DNA of 64,000 bases, taken from the NCBI GenBank assembly GCA_035253825.1, contig DATFBM010000034.1:1-64000 (forward strand), in the 5' to 3' direction. Origin of the DNA: JACCTH01 sp035253825 (GTDB taxonomy: Bacteria; Actinomycetota; Acidimicrobiia; Spongiisociales; ZC4RG35). Shown piece by piece: positions 44,499-53,273 of this stretch. The notes beneath the pieces were generated by a model. The model did no database searches and was not told where the DNA came from. It worked only from the letters and a program-made list of their open reading frames with translations. The translations under genes were made by a program, and so were the position numbers. How positions within the stretch are numbered: position 1 is the stretch's first letter; each line of letters opens with the position of its first letter.

Positions 44499-45698
44499 GT
44501 GGCCCCCCAACTCACGATCCGCCCGGGTCATCCCCTGTTCCTCGACCTTCCCTGGTCCCACTCGATCGCGGCGTGGGAGCTTCCGATCCTCCTCGATCTT
44601 CCCAAGGGAATCAGCCGCCACGAGGTCCGATTCCTGTCCTTCCCCGAAGGGACCTACGTTGTCAAGGAACTCGCCACCGAACTAGCCCATAACGACTATG
44701 CGGTGTTGCGGGCGTTGGAGGCGGTGGGGGCACCGGCCGTGCACGCGGTCGGCATCGTCGAGAACCGAGCTCCCGATCGAACGGCGGAACACTCGGCGGC
44801 GCTGATCACTGCCTACGAGCCTTTCTCGTTTTCCTACCGGGAGATGCTGGCCGGGCCCGGATTCGGTGCACGACGAAGTCAGCTCCTCGACGCGTTCGCC
44901 GGCCTATTGGTGGAATTGCATCTCGCTGGCTGCTTCTGGGGTGATTGCAGCCTCTCCAACGTGCTCTATCGGTTCGACGCCGAGGCGATCGAAACGATCA
45001 TGGTCGATGCCGAAACCGCTCGCATGTACGACGACGATCTCACCGATGGGCAGCGGACCGAGGATCTCGAGATCATGGTCGAGAACGTGGCAGGAGGGAT
45101 GGCCGACATTGCTGCCGAGGCGGGAGTCGATCTCGATCGAGCCGATCTGGAACTGGGTTATGACATCGCCCTGCGCTACGAAAACCTCTGGGCGGAGCTA
45201 GGCCAGGCAACGAAAATCGGAGTCGACGAGCGATTTCGGGTCACCGAGCGGGTCGAACGATTGAACCGTCTCGGCTTCGACGTCGAGGAGGTCGACCTGC
45301 TGCCCTCCCTCGATGACACCTCGGAGATGATCATCAAGGTCAGGGTCGGAAACCGTAACTTCCACACCAACCGTCTCAAGGCGTTGACAGGAATCGATGC
45401 CCTCGAGAATCAGGCCAAGGCCATCCTCGCCGATGTTCACTATTTCTCGGCTCGACACTCAGACAGCGCCGCCACCAAATCGACCCTGGCCACTCGCTGG
45501 CGGGCAACGGAGTTCGAGCCGATGTTGTCCACGCTGACGGCTCTCGCCGGGGTGTCGGATCCAATTCAGGCTTATTGCGACGTCCTCAATCATCGCTATC
45601 ACCTGGCCAAATCGTTGGGCGCCGACGTCTCCACTGCCGACGCCCTCACCGACTGGTTGGCCAAGGGACGCCCCGGATACCCCTTCGCCTACACCTAG
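44499..45698 (+). CDS. DUF4032 kinase-like protein
   Basis: 399 residues. The N-terminal half looks like a protein-kinase/LPS-kinase fold: a VVKEL Lys strand, a catalytic-loop-like WGDCSLSNVLYRF and a DFG-like MVDAETARMYDD. The C-terminal half matches DUF4032 (GRPGYPFAYT ending). Common in actinobacteria; function unknown. GTG 44499 chosen, since upstream codons look non-coding. Ends in a shared CTAG with cofH. Confidence 0.8.
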   Translation: MAPQLTIRPGHPLFLDLPWSHSIAAWELPILLDLPKGISRHEVRFLSFPEGTYVVKELATELAHNDYAVLRALEAVGAPAVHAVGIVENRAPDRTAEHSAALITAYEPFSFSYREMLAGPGFGARRSQLLDAFAGLLVELHLAGCFWGDCSLSNVLYRFDAEAIETIMVDAETARMYDDDLTDGQRTEDLEIMVENVAGGMADIAAEAGVDLDRADLELGYDIALRYENLWAELGQATKIGVDERFRVTERVERLNRLGFDVEEVDLLPSLDDTSEMIIKVRVGNRNFHTNRLKALTGIDALENQAKAILADVHYFSARHSDSAATKSTLATRWRATEFEPMLSTLTALAGVSDPIQAYCDVLNHRYHLAKSLGADVSTADALTDWLAKGRPGYPFAYT

Positions 45699-47554
45699 TC
45701 GAGGTCCGCTTCCTCCAGGATCTGATAGGTGGTACTCCGACGAGCCGGGCGGCGGCCCGCCGACTTGATGGTCTCGACGAACTCCTCCGGGCTCACCTCC
45801 TGACCGTGAGCTGCCCCGGCCGAACGGGTGATGATCTCACCCATGAGCGTCCCACCGAGGTCGTTGCATCCGGCATCGAGCAAGCGGGCTCCCCCGTCGA
45901 GTCCGAGTTTCACCCAGGAGGCCTGAATGTTGGGAATCAGACCCGCGAAGGCGATGCGGGACACCGCGTGGACCAGAACCACCTCATCCCAGGTGGGTCC
46001 AGGACGGGACTGACCGCGAAGGAAAATGGGCGCTCCCATGTGGACGAATGGCAGCGGGACGAATTCGGTGAAGCCGCCGGTCCGGCGCTGGATCTGACGG
46101 ATGACCTCGAGATGGTTGGCCCAGGCGGCGGGGTGGTCGATGTGGCCGAACATGAGGGTGGCAGTGGCGCGGAGCCCGAGTTCGTGGGCTGTGAGCATGA
46201 CTTCCGCCCACTGGGCAGTTCGGATCTTGTCCGGGCACAGGAAGCGTCGGACTGAATCGTCGAGAACTTCCGCCGCGGTCCCCGGCAAGCTCCCGAGGCC
46301 GGCGGCACGAAGCCTCTCGAGGAAGCCGCGGACAGAAACACCGAGGGTCTCAGCCCCCTGCCAGATCTCGAGGGGGGTGAAACCGTGAATGTGCATCTCC
46401 GGGAGACGGGCCTTGATTGCCTCCACGACCCCGGCGTAGAAGTCACCCGTGAACTGGGGGTGAATCCCCCCTTGCAAGGTGACCTCGGTGGCTCCGCGTT
46501 CTGAGGCCTCGACCGCCAGTCCCACGATCCCCTCGACCGGGATGAGGTAGGGCTCCTCGCGCAGGTTGAGACTTCGGGGCCCCTTCGAAAAAGCGCAAAA
46601 GCCGCAGCGGAAATAGCACTGATTGGTGTAGTTGATATTGCGGTTGATCACGTAGGTGACGGTTTCCCCTACCTCGAGGCGACGGAGTTCGTCGGCGACG
46701 TAAGCAACGGCGTCGACCTGATCGCCTCGGGCGCTAAAGAGGGCCTCGACTTCGTCGCGACTGGGCGAGGTCCCGGCGAGCGAGCGCTCGAGGATGGGTC
46801 GAAGCTCCCCGGCCTTGCTCAATTCAGGCGGAGCCGGCGAACCCAGCCACCCCGGGTCCATCCATTGCGCCGAGAGCCTGGCGGTCGGCACCGGAGCGGG
46901 TAGCGCCTTGCCAGGAGCCCACTCCCAACGGGGCCGAACCACTCCCCCTCCATCGACCTGCCGCAACCAAACCGTGTAAACCGCCGGAGGGAGATGGATT
47001 CGCATTTCGTCAATCGGGCGGTGGGGAGGGAAGGCACTTCGCTCCAACAGCTGATGCGGGAAAAGGGCATCGCGGAGATCACCGATTCCCTCCCCATCCC
47101 AGTCCCGCAGCAGCAAGTCCGAGGCTCCGGCCGCCACCGCCGCCAGCGCCGAATCGACGTCGTCTACGAAGACGGAGAGCACGGTGTCGATGCCGGGCAG
47201 AGCACAGATCCTCGAGAGCTCAGCCACCCGCCCTCGTCCGCAGCGCAAGAACGCCGGCTGAACGCGGGCGACCTCGTCGAGGAGCGACTCGAATGAGGTG
47301 GCGCCGGCATCGATGCTCACTCTCCAGCCGGGCTCGTGCTCAACACCCGTCCCCGCCGCCACTACCCAGGCGGCGGCCTCGGGATCGACGGTCCCGATCG
47401 TCACCGGAAGCAGCCCACCTCCCAAGGAAGCAGTCAACGCCTCCTGATCCGCTGGAGCCAGCTCGACCACGGTCGTTCCTTCCCGCCACCGCGATTCGGC
47501 AGCCGCCGGAGTCATCGCTTGGGCCGGGCGGAGGCGGACAAAGGTGACGTTCAT
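45695..47554 (-). CDS. cofH: FO synthase subunit 2 (CofH) with N-terminal extension
   Basis: 619 residues. From about residue 250 the protein is a normal CofH: RNINYTNQCYFRCGFCAFSK holds the radical-SAM Cys at 313, 317 and 320. It couples 5-amino-6-ribitylaminouracil and tyrosine toward the deazaflavin FO of coenzyme F420. The first 245 residues (46820-47554) are not part of CofH or of the fused FbiC form; they look like an alpha/beta, possibly TIM-barrel-like, domain (IDTVLSVFVDDVDSALAAV). Starts by ATGA overlap with the cofG end, with GGAGCGGTGG upstream. Confidence 0.9.
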   Translation of the reverse strand: MNVTFVRLRPAQAMTPAAAESRWREGTTVVELAPADQEALTASLGGGLLPVTIGTVDPEAAAWVVAAGTGVEHEPGWRVSIDAGATSFESLLDEVARVQPAFLRCGRGRVAELSRICALPGIDTVLSVFVDDVDSALAAVAAGASDLLLRDWDGEGIGDLRDALFPHQLLERSAFPPHRPIDEMRIHLPPAVYTVWLRQVDGGGVVRPRWEWAPGKALPAPVPTARLSAQWMDPGWLGSPAPPELSKAGELRPILERSLAGTSPSRDEVEALFSARGDQVDAVAYVADELRRLEVGETVTYVINRNINYTNQCYFRCGFCAFSKGPRSLNLREEPYLIPVEGIVGLAVEASERGATEVTLQGGIHPQFTGDFYAGVVEAIKARLPEMHIHGFTPLEIWQGAETLGVSVRGFLERLRAAGLGSLPGTAAEVLDDSVRRFLCPDKIRTAQWAEVMLTAHELGLRATATLMFGHIDHPAAWANHLEVIRQIQRRTGGFTEFVPLPFVHMGAPIFLRGQSRPGPTWDEVVLVHAVSRIAFAGLIPNIQASWVKLGLDGGARLLDAGCNDLGGTLMGEIITRSAGAAHGQEVSPEEFVETIKSAGRRPARRSTTYQILEEADLD

Positions 47555-48678
47555 GCCACCGCTCCGGCTAGTTGCTCGAGCTTCCCGGCCGCTTCCCGAA
47601 CTCGCGGCAACAACCCGGGATCGATCCATCGCGGCGTGATGAATTCCGGGTAGACGGGGAGCCGGGGGGCGAGCTGGAATCCGGCGGCGGAAGTTCGGGC
47701 CTCCAGCTCGTCCAGATGTGGCCAGGGCTGTTCGGGATTGACCCAATCGATAGTGAGCGGGCTGACTCCTCCCCAGTCGTTGATCCCGGCGTCGAGATAC
47801 AGCTCGAAGTGCTCGGTGAGATTGGGGGGAACCTGAAGGTTCATGGTCGGTCCCAGGAACCAGCGGGCGACGGCGACAACGATTGCAAACCAGGCCGGGA
47901 GAGGCTCGGAGTGCCGCCTCATCGGAGTATTGGCCTTGGCGCGGAAGTTCTGGACTATCACTTCTTGTATCGATCCCCAGGTCGAACTGGCGCGCTCGAG
48001 GGCCATGATCGAATCGACGATCTCGCGGTTGTTCTCACCGATGCCGATCAATACTCCGGTCGTGAAGGGAACCGATAGCCGGCCCGCATTGGCAATCGTC
48101 TCCAGGCGCAGGTCGGGGTCCTTGTCCGGACAATCGAAATGAGGCATGCCAGGTTCGAGCAGTCGCCTCGAGACATTCTCGAGCATCAATCCCATCGAGG
48201 GGTTGAGGGGCCGGAGCTCGGCCATCTCGGTCAACGACATCAAGCCGGGGTTGGCATGAGGAAAGAGACCGGTCTCCTCCAGAACCAACCTATTCATCGC
48301 CGCCACGTAGTCGAGAGTGGTGCTTGCTCCCACCGAGTCGAGGAAGGTGCGAGCCTGCGCCCAGCGACCCTCGGGGCGATCTCCGAGTGTGAAGAGGGCC
48401 TCTGTGCATCCGTGGCGGCTGCCGGCGCGGGCCACCGCCAACACCTCGTCGGGAGTGAGATACATGCCACCTGCTCCGGGAGGCTGGGCGAAAGTGCAGT
48501 AGGTACATCGATCCCGACAGAGGGTGGTCAGCGGTATGAACACCTTGCGGCTGTAGGTGACCGTGTTCCCTTTGCCCTCATCGCGGAGACGACGCGCCTC
48601 GGCAAAGAGCAGGCCCGGATCACGCACCCCATCGAGGTAAGCCATAGCCAGCTCAGGGTCGGGGCGAGGATGGGTCAC
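47551..48678 (-). CDS. cofG: FO synthase subunit 1 (CofG)
   Basis: 375-residue radical SAM enzyme with the triad in TTLCRDRCTYCTF and the CofG phrases NPGLMSLTEM, GENNREIVDSI and VQNFRAK. Works with CofH to make FO. The two halves, fused as FbiC in mycobacteria, are separate but coupled here (4-nt overlap). GTG start inside the SDR stop (GTGA). Confidence 0.95.
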   Translation of the reverse strand: MTHPRPDPELAMAYLDGVRDPGLLFAEARRLRDEGKGNTVTYSRKVFIPLTTLCRDRCTYCTFAQPPGAGGMYLTPDEVLAVARAGSRHGCTEALFTLGDRPEGRWAQARTFLDSVGASTTLDYVAAMNRLVLEETGLFPHANPGLMSLTEMAELRPLNPSMGLMLENVSRRLLEPGMPHFDCPDKDPDLRLETIANAGRLSVPFTTGVLIGIGENNREIVDSIMALERASSTWGSIQEVIVQNFRAKANTPMRRHSEPLPAWFAIVVAVARWFLGPTMNLQVPPNLTEHFELYLDAGINDWGGVSPLTIDWVNPEQPWPHLDELEARTSAAGFQLAPRLPVYPEFITPRWIDPGLLPRVREAAGKLEQLAGAVA

Positions 48679-49454
48679 GAGATGGCACTCCCTGAGGCGC
48701 CGATGACGCCGCCATCAACCGGGAGGACGACACCGGTGATCCAGCTGGCGGCTTCGGAGGCCAGGAAGACGATGGCCCGGGCAATGTCGTCGGGCTCCCC
48801 CAAACGGCCGAGAGGGTGGCTCTTGCTCGCTTCTTCTTCCCTTCCCTCCCAGAGAGATCCGGCCAGCCGGGTTTTGACCACCCCCGGGGCGACGGCGTTG
48901 ACCCGAACCACCGGAGCCAGTTCCATCGCCAGCTGGTGGGTGAAATGGGCGAGGGCAGCCTTGGAGATGTTGTAGGCGCCGAGGATGGGGGCCGGCCGCA
49001 TACCGCCCACTGAGCTGACGTTCACGATCGCGCCCCCATGGTCTGCCATCCACTGCGTGACCGCTTGCTGGCACCAAAGCAAAGGCCCTCGCTGGTTCAC
49101 GGCCCACGTCTTGTCCACCGCCCCGAGATCGACAGTGACCAAAGGCCCCGGTGCGGGATTGGTGCCGGCGTTGTTGACCAGGATGTCGCACGATCCGAAG
49201 CGTTCGATGGTGGTCGCGATCGTCCGCCGGGCGTCCTCGACGTCGTCGGCCCGGGCGGGGATTGCCTCCAGTCGATCGGCATCGGCTCCCGAATCCAGAA
49301 GCTCGGCCTTCGCTTGCTCGAGGTTGTCGGGTTTGCGGCTGGTGATCACGACTCCGTCAGCACCGGAGGCCAGCATCAGGCCGGCCGTCGCTTGCCCGAT
49401 GCCGCGGCTACCGCCGGTCACGACCGCGACCTTTCCCTCCAGACGTACTTCCAT
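48675..49454 (-). CDS. short-chain dehydrogenase/reductase
   Basis: 259-residue classical SDR: cofactor motif TGGSRGIGQA, NNAG, catalytic Ser in NVSSVGG and YNISK, and the C-terminal PVDGG. NADP or NAD oxidoreductase, fabG-like but of unknown substrate. Coupled to cofG by a 4-nt overlap; whether it relates to F420 metabolism is open. Confidence 0.9.
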   Translation of the reverse strand: MEVRLEGKVAVVTGGSRGIGQATAGLMLASGADGVVITSRKPDNLEQAKAELLDSGADADRLEAIPARADDVEDARRTIATTIERFGSCDILVNNAGTNPAPGPLVTVDLGAVDKTWAVNQRGPLLWCQQAVTQWMADHGGAIVNVSSVGGMRPAPILGAYNISKAALAHFTHQLAMELAPVVRVNAVAPGVVKTRLAGSLWEGREEEASKSHPLGRLGEPDDIARAIVFLASEAASWITGVVLPVDGGVIGASGSAIS

Positions 49455-49487
49455 CGGCTTCGACGTTACCTGTGCGCGCTAGATGAG

Positions 49488-49994
49488 CTAATGGGCGCCC
49501 CGCTTGACCCCGCCGTACTTCATCCGGGTGTCCGATACGGCCGCCGCCCGGCTGTCGGGAACGTTTACCTCGGCGCCCACCACTTCGCCGATAAAGAGAG
49601 TATGGGTGCCGAGATCGATGGCCTGACGGACCGCGCAGTCCATCCAGGCCACCGCCTCCTCAAAAACCGGAGCACCAGTCACCGCCGTGCGCACCGGCCT
49701 CCCGTTGAGCGTGCCGTTCTCGGAGACGGCGGGCTTCGAGAACTTGACAAAGACCTTGGTGTCATCCGGCGACCACAAGTTGACGCTGAATCCGCCGCCC
49801 TCGGTGATCAGGCGATGGGTGATTGCCTTGTTGTCAACCCCGACTCCGATCAGAACCGGCTCCATGGATAGCTGGGTGACCCATGAGGCCGTCATCGCAT
49901 TTTGTTCCTCGCCCGCCGCCGAGCCGATCAGGGCGAGGGCGTTGGGAATCATCCATGTCACCTGATTGAGCAGCGCTGCATCCATCGACTCCAT
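49488..49994 (-). CDS. flavin reductase-like FMN-binding protein
   Basis: 168 residues of the split-barrel flavin reductase family: NALALIGSAAGEEQNAMTASWVTQLSMEP, GGGFSVNLWSP and a C-terminal HTLFIGEVVGAEV. ATG 49994 chosen; an ATG three codons later is possible. Same orientation as the SDR-cofG-cofH set, 33 nt upstream of it, so it may belong to that operon. Divergent from the stress-protein gene. Confidence 0.82.
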   Translation of the reverse strand: MESMDAALLNQVTWMIPNALALIGSAAGEEQNAMTASWVTQLSMEPVLIGVGVDNKAITHRLITEGGGFSVNLWSPDDTKVFVKFSKPAVSENGTLNGRPVRTAVTGAPVFEEAVAWMDCAVRQAIDLGTHTLFIGEVVGAEVNVPDSRAAAVSDTRMKYGGVKRGAH

Positions 49995-50044
49995 TGTGGC
50001 TCGGGAGGGCGGTAAGGGCAGCTGCCCACCTAACCTCCCCATAC

Positions 50045-50581
50045 GTGCACGTGCTAGTCGCCACCACCGGCGTCCTGCCACCGTCTGCGGTAGCCAACTT
50101 CTGCGATCTGCTGGTCGACGAGGGGTCGATCACGGTCATGACCGTCATCCAGGTGCCGCGCACTTTCCTGGCTTCGCTCGACGACGAGGAGCGGCGTTCC
50201 CTCCTCGACGACGACTCCCGGCGAGACGAGCAGGCCGAGATGAAAGCTGCCCGCTATCTCGAAGAGCGAGGCAGGCGCATCGTCGATCCTCTGGTATCGG
50301 CGCTGGCCGCGCGCTCGCGCACCGCCACCATCCGCCTGGTGGAGGGGGATGATCCCGCCGAGGCGATCATCAGAACTGCCCATGAGCTTGCCATCGATAC
50401 GATCATCATGGGAGCGACCCGCCGCCTCTTCACCGAGCAGGCCTGGACGAGTATCTCGGTGAGGGTCATGGAGCGATGTCAGGTGCCGCTGGTCCTGGTT
50501 CCCGGCACCCGAACCGAGGACACGGGCGACTTCGTGCTGACCGGTTTCGAACCAGAGCCCGCCTGGGAACCCGGCGGCTAA
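50045..50581 (+). CDS. universal stress protein (UspA) domain protein
   Basis: 178 residues with an alpha/beta UspA fold (VHVLVATTG, DTIIMGATRRL, VPLVLVPGTR). The ATP-binding glycines of the usual G-x2-G-x9-G(S/T) motif are mostly missing (GATRRLFTEQAWTSIS), so it may not bind ATP. GTG 50045 is the start; no ribosome-binding site is evident. Its TAA overlaps the opposing ABC gene's stop. Confidence 0.72.
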   Translation: MHVLVATTGVLPPSAVANFCDLLVDEGSITVMTVIQVPRTFLASLDDEERRSLLDDDSRRDEQAEMKAARYLEERGRRIVDPLVSALAARSRTATIRLVEGDDPAEAIIRTAHELAIDTIIMGATRRLFTEQAWTSISVRVMERCQVPLVLVPGTRTEDTGDFVLTGFEPEPAWEPGG

Positions 50582-52461
50582 TTGGCGACGGCCCGGAACT
50601 GGGTCTCAAAGAGCTCTCGATAGAGACCGCTCCCCGCCATCAATTCGCGGTGGGTTCCCTTCTCCACCAAACGGCCGTGGTCGAGAACCAGGATTTGATC
50701 GGCAGCCAGGATGGTGGAGAGCCGGTGGGCAATGACCACCGAGGTGCGTCCCACCATCAATTTTTCGAGCGCATCCTGGATCAGGGCTTCGGAGCGAGAG
50801 TCGAGATGTGAGGTGGCCTCGTCGAGGATCAGCACCGCCGGATCCTTGAGGATGACGCGGGCGATCGCCATCCGCTGGCGCTCTCCCCCCGACAGCCGAT
50901 AGCCCCTCTCTCCGACCACCGTCTCGAAGCCGTCCGGAAGCGCGTTGATGAACTCGGCGATGTTGGCCGCCTCGGCCGCCTGCTGAAGTTGGTCATCGTT
51001 CGCGTCTTCGCGGGCATAACGAAGGTTGGCCGCGATTGTGTCATGGAATAGGTATGTCTCCTGGGTGACAACGCCGACTCCGCGAGCAATTGAATCAAAC
51101 GTCAGCTCGCGGACGTCGTGGCCGTCGATGCGGACTGAGCCGGCATCGACGTCATAGAGGCGGGGAATGAGATAGGAGATGGTCGTCTTTCCTGCCCCAC
51201 TCGGGCCGACGAGAGCCACCAACTCTCCGGCAGGTATCTTGAAGCTTACGTCCTCTATCGCCCACGGGCGGGTTGACACCTGTTGAGGGACGAAGCCCAC
51301 GTCCAGCGATCCCCGGCGGCCGGCGCGTTTCACTGCTTCGAGGCCTACCGGTTCCTCCGACTGGTAACGAAAGAAGACCTCTTCAAAACTGATGTCGCCA
51401 ACGATGGAGTCGATATCGACATTGCCTTCATTGAGCTCTGACTCCATATCCAGCACTTCGAAAACCCGCTCGAAGCTGACCAGGGAAGTGGCGAGCTCGA
51501 CCCGACTGTTGGTCAAAGAGCTCAAGGGACCATAGAGCTGCCCAAGAAGGCTGGTGAACATCACCACTGTCCCAACAGTGAGTCCGCCGCGGATGACCAG
51601 GAAACCGCCGTACCAGAAGACAGCCGCACTACTGATCGCTCCCACGAGTCCCAGAGTGGCGAAGAACCAGCGGCCGACCATCGCCGTCTTCACGCCCAGG
51701 TCGCGGGCCTGGGCGGCTTCGTGGGCATAGCGGTCGGCTTCTCTGCGCTCGCGGCCGAAGAGCTTAACGAGCAGGGCGCCGGAGATATTGAAGGTCTCCT
51801 GCAGGATGACCGACATGGCTGCGTTCTTTTCCATCTGCTCGTCCGTGTAACGACGCAAGATCCGGGCTACCCGCCGGGCGGGGAGAATGAACATCGGCAC
51901 GGCCGTCAGTGCCAGCAACGTCAGCCGCCACTCGGCTTGCAACATCACCACCAGGATCACGCTCACCGACACCACGTTGGAAAAGACGGTGAGAAACGTG
52001 CCGGTGATGGCTTGTTGGGCTCCCACCACATCGCTGTTCACGCGCGAGATCAATTCGCCGGTTCGAGTCGACGTGAAGAAACGCAACGACATTCGCTGCA
52101 GGTGGGCGTAGAGCTGTCGACGAAGGTCATAAATGATCCCTTCCCCTGCTCGCGCCGACCACCAACGCTGCAGGACACCGATACCGGAATTGATCAGAGG
52201 CAAGAGCACCATCCCTGCCCCCAGGAGGGTCAACAGCCCCAAATCCCGATTCGGCAAAGCCACGTCGATGAGCTGGCGAATGAGAAGCGGCGGGAGCACG
52301 CCGATGATCGCCGTGGCAAAAACCGTGAAGATGATGCCGACCAGCTGGCGCCGATAGGGCCGCCCGTAATGCCAAACCCGGGTCAGGAGCTCGCGATTGA
52401 GCTCGCTAGTTTCTTGCTGGGGATCGAAGCGGAGATAGCTCCAGCCGTGGCCGTGAAACAT
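50578..52461 (-). CDS. ABC exporter half-transporter (MsbA/lipid or drug type)
   Basis: 627 residues: an N-terminal six-helix membrane domain, then an ATPase with Walker A GPSGAGKTT, signature LSGGERQRMA, Walker B VLILDEATSHLD and the H-loop AHRLST. About 30 residues separate the A-loop strand (VFFRYQ) from DVSFKIPAGE, an insert I have seen in other actinobacterial exporters. Works as a homodimer. Follows the lipoprotein gene by 3 nt. Confidence 0.92.
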   Translation of the reverse strand: MFHGHGWSYLRFDPQQETSELNRELLTRVWHYGRPYRRQLVGIIFTVFATAIIGVLPPLLIRQLIDVALPNRDLGLLTLLGAGMVLLPLINSGIGVLQRWWSARAGEGIIYDLRRQLYAHLQRMSLRFFTSTRTGELISRVNSDVVGAQQAITGTFLTVFSNVVSVSVILVVMLQAEWRLTLLALTAVPMFILPARRVARILRRYTDEQMEKNAAMSVILQETFNISGALLVKLFGRERREADRYAHEAAQARDLGVKTAMVGRWFFATLGLVGAISSAAVFWYGGFLVIRGGLTVGTVVMFTSLLGQLYGPLSSLTNSRVELATSLVSFERVFEVLDMESELNEGNVDIDSIVGDISFEEVFFRYQSEEPVGLEAVKRAGRRGSLDVGFVPQQVSTRPWAIEDVSFKIPAGELVALVGPSGAGKTTISYLIPRLYDVDAGSVRIDGHDVRELTFDSIARGVGVVTQETYLFHDTIAANLRYAREDANDDQLQQAAEAANIAEFINALPDGFETVVGERGYRLSGGERQRMAIARVILKDPAVLILDEATSHLDSRSEALIQDALEKLMVGRTSVVIAHRLSTILAADQILVLDHGRLVEKGTHRELMAGSGLYRELFETQFRAVAN

Positions 52462-52464
52462 CGG

Positions 52465-53217
52465 TCAGAAGGCAAGCGCTGAAAGCGGTCGAGCGGATTC
52501 GGCCATCTCCCGGACCAGGGATCGATTCACACCTGAGCGCAAAAAGAGCTCGTATCGATAGGTTTCCGAGAACCAGATCAGGGTTACCCCGAGGTTGTCG
52601 ACCAGCTCCCAGGCCGGACGTTCTCGCACCGTACTCACTGCACACTGGGCCTGGCGATCGATGTAGCGCGCACAGCTGGTGTCCGCCTGCCCCGAGGAGA
52701 TCGCCGCCAGGCCCTCGGGATCGTTCACCACGGTCAACACCGCTTGCTGGCCGACAGACCGCGAGCGCGTATAGGGCTCGACCGACCAGAGCCCGAACGC
52801 GGCCACCTGGTCGGTGGCGAGAGTCAGTCGAGAGAGGTCGTACACGAGCTGGCTCGTGATGTATCGCACCTCCGGGGGAACCTGGCTGGGAAACTCGATC
52901 CCCGGCAACGCGGCCGCGATCTCAGCCGGGGTCGCCTGGACGAAAGGATCGCTTGACCGAGCCCTGGTGTAGACGCCGGCGATGATCTCTGCCGGAGTCG
53001 TCCCGCCCACCGGTGCCAAGTCGCCGTTGAACCACTCGGTCCGGTGCACCGAGGCCAGGGACGGACCATCGGAAGCGGTGGTCTCGGTGGTCGCGAGGGT
53101 GGGCTCGCGGATCCAGTCCGAGGATCGTCCCCCCACGCCCGAGAGCGGCGCTCCGCCACAGGCGGTCACGAGCAGGAGGAGGGCAAGGGGGCGGCGCATA
53201 CCTGACAATTTTGCCAT
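52465..53217 (-). CDS. predicted lipoprotein
   Basis: 250 residues. Type II signal peptide (MRRPLALLLLVTAC) with lipobox Cys near residue 20. The mature part has no motif I know; two Cys (TSCARY, AQCAVS) could pair. ATG 53217 or the ATG six codons later (53199) could be the start. Only 3 nt precede the ABC exporter gene, so it may be an accessory of that exporter (inference). Confidence 0.7.
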   Translation of the reverse strand: MAKLSGMRRPLALLLLVTACGGAPLSGVGGRSSDWIREPTLATTETTASDGPSLASVHRTEWFNGDLAPVGGTTPAEIIAGVYTRARSSDPFVQATPAEIAAALPGIEFPSQVPPEVRYITSQLVYDLSRLTLATDQVAAFGLWSVEPYTRSRSVGQQAVLTVVNDPEGLAAISSGQADTSCARYIDRQAQCAVSTVRERPAWELVDNLGVTLIWFSETYRYELFLRSGVNRSLVREMAESARPLSALAF

Positions 53218-53273
53218 CGAAGTGGTGGTTTCTCGATGACCCGTTGAGTTAGTGCCCGCTTCCTAACATCGCC

